From Vibrio gigantis (GTDB lineage: Bacteria; Pseudomonadota; Gammaproteobacteria; Enterobacterales; Vibrionaceae), in the NCBI RefSeq assembly GCF_024347515.1, contig NZ_AP025492.1, forward strand, positions 2,728,001 to 2,792,000: a stretch of DNA of 64,000 bases. Reading direction: 5' to 3'. The translations under genes were made by a program, and so were the position numbers. Shown here piece after piece: positions 58,748-64,000 of this stretch (its first letter is position 1; the number at the start of each line of letters is the position of its first letter). The notes beneath the pieces are model-generated. The model saw only the letters and a list, made by a program, of their open reading frames with translations, searched no databases and was not told the origin of the DNA.

Positions 58748-59079
58748 TTTATATTGAGCAGAATATAAATTGAAAGAGAACTGATTGATTACTGTGATCC
58801 AGTTAACTATTGAAATAATCAAAAGTTGATGAGTGTGGGATTATCTTGGTGAATACTTGAGGGCTACAGAGAGAGATAGACAGCACAAAATGAGCGCATT
58901 TAAGGGCGAAATATTGGCAAGCCCAATACTTGATTAATGCTCAATATGGAGGGCAAAGAAACAGAAACAGAAACAGAAACAGAAACAGACGAGAAGCTAA
59001 CAGGGAGAAAACAAAGGAATAAGTATCGAAGTATTGATTAACACTTCGATACATTGAATCGATAATTAAGCTTTATGGA
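58748..59079. repeat. Intergenic stretch with hexanucleotide repeat
   Basis: No gene is seen in these 330 bases. At 58958-58987 there are five perfect copies of GAAACA, a simple repeat that could vary in length by slippage. It is about 280 bases upstream of the porin start and just past the end of the DUF2310 gene. Confidence 0.75.
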
Positions 59080-59856
59080 TTACTTAAGGTGATCCCAAGA
59101 GATGTTTGATACCAGACGGCAGTCATCACACTTGAAATAGAAAATATCGTGGATCGGCGCATCTAGCAGCCATTCGCCACCACATTGCGGACATTTACGC
59201 TCTTTTTCAGCTTTTAAGCTGATGCCACCAACGCGGTACAAGTAGTAATAAGTCGGGATCTTCGTGAGATATTCAATTCGCCCTCTTAGGCCCCAACCGC
59301 GTTTGAACAACACGCTTTTGGTATCACTGATCTCCGTCAGAGTTGCGTGTTCAGCACGACAGCCCCCACCCATTTGGACTTCATCACAGGCTTGCCATTC
59401 TGTCTGCCATTTCAGCACAGCTTTATGGTCGCCATTAAATGTAGGTGGGTTGCGATACAGAGGGATAGGCAGCAAACTATCGCCACTGCGCAGCGGTGAA
59501 CAGGTATGAACGAACGTTGTATACAGTACTTGCCAGCTTGGTGCTTCGTCTTCAGCTACTTCTTCTGAGTTAAGATCTCGCCCCAGTAAACGCATTTTAG
59601 GCGCAAGAAGGCTCGCGTTAGACAAGCGATCAAAACACACTTTTACAAAATCAGAGTGGTTACGCGGGTGTAAGCTGTCTTGCTCTGGGCAGACAACGCG
59701 AACATAAAATTCGCCGTCGCCCATCACGATAGGAAACTCACGACCCAACACTTGCCCGTTATAACGAAGTGCGTCCATTAAGCCATTAACAGCCTTGTCG
59801 ACAGCGCTTACCGTTGTGTTATCAAAACACTCAAATTGAAGTTCTAGTACGTACAT
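59080..59856 (-). CDS. DUF2310 zinc-ribbon protein
   Basis: 258 residues. The C-terminus holds a zinc ribbon: KCPQCGG followed by KCDDCRL, 2+2 cysteines. The rest (starting MYVLELQFECFDNTTV) is the DUF2310 pattern. A nucleic-acid-binding role has been suggested for the family from the ribbon, but is not shown. It starts four bases after the syd stop and is thus in an operon with it. Confidence 0.88.
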   Translation of the reverse strand: MYVLELQFECFDNTTVSAVDKAVNGLMDALRYNGQVLGREFPIVMGDGEFYVRVVCPEQDSLHPRNHSDFVKVCFDRLSNASLLAPKMRLLGRDLNSEEVAEDEAPSWQVLYTTFVHTCSPLRSGDSLLPIPLYRNPPTFNGDHKAVLKWQTEWQACDEVQMGGGCRAEHATLTEISDTKSVLFKRGWGLRGRIEYLTKIPTYYYLYRVGGISLKAEKERKCPQCGGEWLLDAPIHDIFYFKCDDCRLVSNISWDHLK

Positions 59857-59860
59857 CTAT

Positions 59861-60406
59861 TTATACCGCTGGTTGTAGCTTTTCTAAAAATTCTGCCAAT
59901 GTCTCGGCTAATACATCACGGTTTTTGGTGCCTAAGCGCTCCAAAATCACGTTACCCGTTAGGTTACAGATAGAGATAACGTCTAGCTCTGCATCGGTCG
60001 CGGCAATGAAAACCGTTGGTTTTAGCTTTAGACGACGCTGAGTCACTAGATGACCCAAAATGTTTTCTTGTAGACATTCGAAGTCTTCATCACTCCAAAT
60101 CTGTAACAGAGTCAGTTCGTTACCATCAAAAGTCGCGTTCATATCTGCGCTGAATTGTGCGCCGTAGAAAGTCTTGATGTCTTCATGCAAGGTCAGCTCA
60201 ATACCGGTTTCAACATTAGTGAAATCCGCGAATTGCTCACGTGGATAGTGTTTCCACAACACTGCGTCGCCACTCTTTTCTTCTACGCATGGCGATACGA
60301 TGTCCACTAACTCCTCATTACGAGGTAAGCTTTGGTGTTGCTGCTGCCACGCGTCAACGTATCGCTGACTAAAAGAAAGTAGTGCGTCTTGAGCACGTTG
60401 AGTCAT
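59861..60406 (-). CDS. syd: SecY-interacting protein Syd
   Basis: 181 residues. Syd is a peripheral membrane protein that binds SecY loops and can disrupt defective translocons. Family-like segments are [44 protein letters not shown] and [22 protein letters not shown]. It is divergent from queF and coupled to the DUF2310 gene. GGAGATTTTC precedes the ATG. Confidence 0.95.
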   Translation of the reverse strand: MTQRAQDALLSFSQRYVDAWQQQHQSLPRNEELVDIVSPCVEEKSGDAVLWKHYPREQFADFTNVETGIELTLHEDIKTFYGAQFSADMNATFDGNELTLLQIWSDEDFECLQENILGHLVTQRRLKLKPTVFIAATDAELDVISICNLTGNVILERLGTKNRDVLAETLAEFLEKLQPAV

Positions 60407-60537
60407 GAAAATCTCCTAAACACAAAATAATAAATAGAATCCGAGCCCTTTCCGCGCCGATTAAGCGATGACTTAATGACAGGGTAATGGGGATTCAGTA
60501 AAATCGACCCCATTCTAATCGAATTTGAAACGAAAGT

Positions 60538-61383
60538 ATGAGCAAATATTCTGACGCAAAAGAGCTAGCGGGTTTAACCCTTGGCCAAAAAACTGAGTAC
60601 TCTAACCAATACGATGCAAGTTTATTGCAACCAGTACCTCGTAGCCTTAATCGCGATGATCTTGCGCTAAACGGCGATCTGCCTTTTGTTGGTCATGATA
60701 TTTGGACGATGTATGAGCTTTCGTGGCTAAACACCAACGGCCTACCTCAAGTGGCTGTGGGCGAGGTTTTCATCCCTGCAACCAGCCCAAATTTAATTGA
60801 ATCAAAATCTTTCAAGCTGTACCTGAACAGCTACAACCAGACTCAATTTGAAAACTGGGATCAAGTAACTGAGCGCCTGACCCAAGATTTGTCGGCATGT
60901 GCAGGCGAAACGGTGATTGTGAATGTAAACTCAGTAACCGAATACACCAACCAACCTATCGTGACAATGGAAGGCGACTGTATCGACAACCAAGATATCC
61001 AAATCACTAGCTACGATTTTGAAGCGTCGCTACTTGAAGGCGCTGCTGGTGAGCAAGAAGTTGAAGAAACATTGCATAGCCACCTATTGAAATCGAACTG
61101 TTTGATCACCAATCAACCGGATTGGGGTAGCGTTGAGATCGCATATTCTGGTAAGCAAATTGACCGTGAAGCCCTGCTACGCTATTTAGTTTCTTTCCGT
61201 GAGCACAACGAATTCCACGAACAATGTGTTGAGCGTATCTTCACTGACATCATGAAATACTGTGCACCATCGAAGCTAACCGTATTCGCACGTTACACGC
61301 GTCGTGGTGGTCTGGATATCAACCCATACCGTTCAACAGAACAAGATAGACCGAACCACAATAAGCGTATGGCTCGCCAATAA
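60538..61383 (+). CDS. queF: NADPH-dependent 7-cyano-7-deazaguanine reductase
   Basis: 281 residues, the long (YqfB-type) two-domain QueF. It reduces preQ0 to preQ1 in queuosine synthesis. [14 protein letters not shown] is the substrate-binding motif of the T-fold. The catalytic Cys is in [15 protein letters not shown] (about residue 189). The family length and context with syd support it. Confidence 0.97.
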   Translation: MSKYSDAKELAGLTLGQKTEYSNQYDASLLQPVPRSLNRDDLALNGDLPFVGHDIWTMYELSWLNTNGLPQVAVGEVFIPATSPNLIESKSFKLYLNSYNQTQFENWDQVTERLTQDLSACAGETVIVNVNSVTEYTNQPIVTMEGDCIDNQDIQITSYDFEASLLEGAAGEQEVEETLHSHLLKSNCLITNQPDWGSVEIAYSGKQIDREALLRYLVSFREHNEFHEQCVERIFTDIMKYCAPSKLTVFARYTRRGGLDINPYRSTEQDRPNHNKRMARQ

Positions 61384-61442
61384 ATAAGGCGTGAACCACC
61401 CACACTTATTTGAACCTACCAAATCTTTAAAGGGACATTGAA

Positions 61443-63701
61443 ATGCGTTGGTTATACGTTGTTAGTCTATTTATTTTAAGCTTAAGCACATCGGTCAATG
61501 CGTCGGTTTATTCGTCAGCGCTACTCAATGAAGCCAATAACTTGGTTGAGATCGAGCCGAGCCAAGCAAAACAAATGGCCAACAGCTACCTAACACTTCG
61601 TGTCCTGTCTGATCAACGCGAGAAAAGCCCTTCTGCTATTTCTCGCGAAGAGACAGACTCTTCGATTCGAACGCCAAACAGCAGTATCGATGCGTATAAG
61701 ATCTTAGCTAAGGCGGAATACAACCTTGGCAATATGCGTATTGCGATTCAGCACATCGACAAAGCCTCTGAGCTAGCGAAAACCTATAAGCTTGATTACC
61801 TAAAACTGGATCTTCAGATCCTAAAAGTTCGGTTACTTTGGCTTAGTGATAGAAAATCAGCCAAAGCAAAAACTGAGCTCACGAGCATTGAAGCAAATTT
61901 AGAGTCGGTGAATAAAACCTTACGTTTAACGGAAGGCATCACTTATCGCTTGATTATGTTGAAAGCCGATATCGCCTCTTATGACAACAAGATCGATGAA
62001 GCCGAAAAATTCTATCAAGAAGCGAAAACCTACCTCGAGCAACGTTACTCTGAAAAGGTCACCATCGACTATCATATTGCGGTCGGTGAATTTTATCTGA
62101 CTCACAAAGAGTACAACCATGCGTTATCTGAGTTGCTGTATGGCTACTGGAAATCAGTAGAAGGTAATCTGAGTTCACGCTTAGCCAAAGTAAATCGCCT
62201 GCTTGCTCAGCTTTTCTTTGAGCGCCAAGTGTTAGATAAAGCGCTAGAACACCTTTCTCAAGCTGCTGATTTTTATGATAACTTTGAAAACTCGCCTGTT
62301 TTAGCACAAGTGCTTAAGAAAATGGGTGATGTGTACTTCTATCAAGGAAAATATAACCTTGCCTTGGTGCATTTCTTCAACGTTCTTGATCATGAAAGCA
62401 CTGACCGAGATATCCATCAAGTCATTGATATTCGCCTAAGCCTATCAGCGACTTACTTACGCCTTTATAACTACCCTCTAGCAGAACAGTACCTAACCCG
62501 TGCCCTTGAGCTGCTGGAATACACCGATATTCCAAAGCTGGAAGGTCGTGCTGCACTGTTATCGGCAGGGTTGGCTTATCACCTGCAAGAAAGCGAAGAC
62601 GTGATCAAACATGCGACACGTGCGCTTGAGATATCACGTCAGATAGAGAACATGCGTCTTTCACAACGTTCGTACTATTTACTCTCTTTGGGCTATGAGC
62701 AGGCAGGCAGGCCACAGCAAGCTTTGGCAAACCTCAAGCAGTACAACAGCCTTGTCTCTTTAGAGCAGCAAAAACTTAACCGTGTTGGCGAAGACGCGTT
62801 CCGTCAACAGAAAGAGTTTGCAGAACAAACCCTGCACTACGCTGGCCAAGCACAAGAGCTAGAGCAATACAAACTGGAGCATCGTAAGTTCCAAAAGATA
62901 TCGTTCGCCCTATTCCTGTTCAGCATTGTCTTGTTCTTCTTTGTGCTGCGCCGAGGCTACATCATCCAAACCTTAGCCAAAGAAGTAGACTCACTGCGCA
63001 CCGATCTATTTACGCACTCACGTTCTAAGCTTCCAAACCTAAGAATGCTCAATGCGAAGCTCTCGAACTCGCTAGAACAAACCAGCCAAACCTTTGAGCA
63101 ATGGCAGCTTGGTGAATTGATTCATGAACCACTCAATGACCGTTTACGCTTCGTGATGATCGATTTACCGTTCTTACGCAATATGTACACGCAGAACGGT
63201 TACAAAGCCGGTCTAGAGCTCGAAGACGCTTTCGGCGAGTTCCTAAAATCTAAGCTTGAAGGCCCAGCTCGTGTTTACCACTTCTCAGATGCGAACCTGC
63301 TTTATATCGAGCCAAACGCGGACCGTGATTTATCGCCAGAGGCCATGTTCAGAAAGATACAATCTTGGGTGAATGACTTCGAAACAGAGCGTAACATCAA
63401 CCGAACGGTTCGTATGGGCATCGCTGACTACCCATTTTTACCACGCGCTTATACCGCAATTAACGATCAAGAGTTGCTCGACGTATTATTGATGTCGACC
63501 AACCTAGCGCGTGAGATCAGTCTCAAAGAACGCAGTAGCCAGTGGGTCTATCTAAAAGCTATCGACAATGCACCCGCAGCGAGCCTTGCAACTGGTAATA
63601 TAAGAGAAGCATGTAAACATGCGATTAATCAAGGGTTAATAAAAATACAATCCTCGTACCAGAATGAGGACAACATCAAAAAAATGCTAAAAGATGACTG
63701 A
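61443..63701 (+). CDS. TPR sensor protein with degenerate GGDEF-like domain
   Basis: 752 residues. A signal peptide (first about 20, ending VNA) is followed by a periplasmic array of tetratricopeptide-like helices (about 65-450, for example KMGDVYFYQGKYNLALVHF and YYLLSLGYEQAGRPQQALA). A membrane helix lies at about 484-502 (ISFALFLFSIVLFFFVL). The cytoplasmic part (about 525-720) has GGDEF-like secondary structure, but the active-site loop position reads YHFSDANLLYIEPN (about 613), so it lacks the G-G-D/E-E-F residues. It probably signals by interaction rather than by making cyclic di-GMP. Confidence 0.82.
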   Translation: MRWLYVVSLFILSLSTSVNASVYSSALLNEANNLVEIEPSQAKQMANSYLTLRVLSDQREKSPSAISREETDSSIRTPNSSIDAYKILAKAEYNLGNMRIAIQHIDKASELAKTYKLDYLKLDLQILKVRLLWLSDRKSAKAKTELTSIEANLESVNKTLRLTEGITYRLIMLKADIASYDNKIDEAEKFYQEAKTYLEQRYSEKVTIDYHIAVGEFYLTHKEYNHALSELLYGYWKSVEGNLSSRLAKVNRLLAQLFFERQVLDKALEHLSQAADFYDNFENSPVLAQVLKKMGDVYFYQGKYNLALVHFFNVLDHESTDRDIHQVIDIRLSLSATYLRLYNYPLAEQYLTRALELLEYTDIPKLEGRAALLSAGLAYHLQESEDVIKHATRALEISRQIENMRLSQRSYYLLSLGYEQAGRPQQALANLKQYNSLVSLEQQKLNRVGEDAFRQQKEFAEQTLHYAGQAQELEQYKLEHRKFQKISFALFLFSIVLFFFVLRRGYIIQTLAKEVDSLRTDLFTHSRSKLPNLRMLNAKLSNSLEQTSQTFEQWQLGELIHEPLNDRLRFVMIDLPFLRNMYTQNGYKAGLELEDAFGEFLKSKLEGPARVYHFSDANLLYIEPNADRDLSPEAMFRKIQSWVNDFETERNINRTVRMGIADYPFLPRAYTAINDQELLDVLLMSTNLAREISLKERSSQWVYLKAIDNAPAASLATGNIREACKHAINQGLIKIQSSYQNEDNIKKMLKDD

Positions 63702-63819
63702 TTTGCGAGCGGTTAAGAGCAGCAAGTCGTGACCTTATTTTTAGTTTTGTTATTATCGATGTAACGGAATTTCATCAAAATGATCGAGCTCGGTCTACGC
63801 GGCGCTAATAAATACATCT

Positions 63820-64000
63820 ATGGGCATTCTTGAAAAAGACATTCAGGCGCAACTCCACCAGCTGAAATCTCAGTTGGAGCAGGTCCGTTTGACGCAAAGG
63901 GACACCTCGTTCAAATTTATTAGAGAACAGAAAGTTCTGAAACGTATCGTCACATCTTTAAGTGATGCATGTGTTGGCAGTAACAGCCATTTAGATGAAA
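63820..64000 (+). CDS. N-terminal part of a coiled-coil protein, probable diguanylate cyclase (3' end outside window)
   Basis: An open frame of 60 codons from ATG at 63820 to the window edge, starting MGILEKDIQAQLHQLKSQLE. The first part is a coiled coil. I recall such N-termini from vibrio proteins ending in a GGDEF domain located next to queF, but the catalytic domain is not in the window, so the product name is inference. Confidence 0.65.
   Translation, partial: MGILEKDIQAQLHQLKSQLEQVRLTQRDTSFKFIREQKVLKRIVTSLSDACVGSNSHLDE

Noticed and set aside
58958..58987. CRISPR-like array
   Set aside because: The hexamers are contiguous with no spacers; a simple sequence repeat only.

Overview
The window is about 64 kb of conserved chromosome from a marine gamma-proteobacterium, almost certainly a Vibrio. 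This is inferred from protein families and gene order (nearest in feel to the Splendidus clade), not from a database search. There is no prophage, integron, transposase, CRISPR array, rRNA or tRNA that I can see. The G+C content is moderate and coding is dense.

Layout. (1) 1-5.4 kb: a yafS-type methyltransferase cut by the left edge, gloB, mltD coupled to a membrane protein, an exo/endonuclease-phosphatase family protein, glnB and a small cytochrome c. (2) 5.4-26.5 kb, all minus strand: tilS, accA, dnaE, rnhB, lpxB, lpxA, fabZ, lpxD, skp, bamA, rseP, dxr, cdsA, uppS, frr, pyrH, tsf, rpsB. This is the classic cluster for outer-membrane biogenesis, lipid A, isoprenoid carrier and translation. 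Several of its genes use TTG or GTG starts. (3) 26.9-31.1 kb, plus strand: map, glnD and a yaeH-like gene. (4) 31.2-36.7 kb: truC, yqcC, DUF3549 and DUF3301 genes, an acetyltransferase, a strong CsrB-type regulatory RNA on the minus strand with a GacA/VarA-type upstream palindrome, a small coiled-coil protein, a yaiI-like gene and a MipA/OmpV protein. (5) 36.8-43.8 kb: an AbgT transporter, a zinc-independent ribosomal protein pair (rpmE2-rpmJ2) behind a 30-bp perfect Zur-like palindrome, trmO, proS, a yebE-like gene, yaeP, a DUF4250 gene and a small lipoprotein. (6) 43.8-49 kb: a tandem-duplicated terminator region, glyA with a PurR box, a YitT protein, and a ToxR/CadC-type membrane regulator followed by an orphan lipoprotein. 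(7) 49-54.6 kb: trehalose genes treC, treB and treR, a MliC-type lysozyme inhibitor and gmhB. (8) 54.6-58.7 kb: metNIQ with three MetJ boxes, and a LamB-like porin whose upstream region carries the same operator motif as treB. (9) 59-64 kb: a DUF2310 zinc-ribbon protein, syd, queF, a TPR protein with a degenerate GGDEF-like domain, and the start of a further gene.

The region is mostly well-known core genome. The parts most worth a second look are non-coding or regulatory: the CsrB-like RNA, the Zur-controlled ribosomal pair whose 41-residue member is easily missed, the shared TreR-type operators tying the porin to trehalose, the glyA-side duplication, and two uncharacterised signalling loci (the ToxR-like regulator with its lipoprotein, and the TPR/degenerate-GGDEF protein). 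I found no clear sign of a wholly new multi-gene system.
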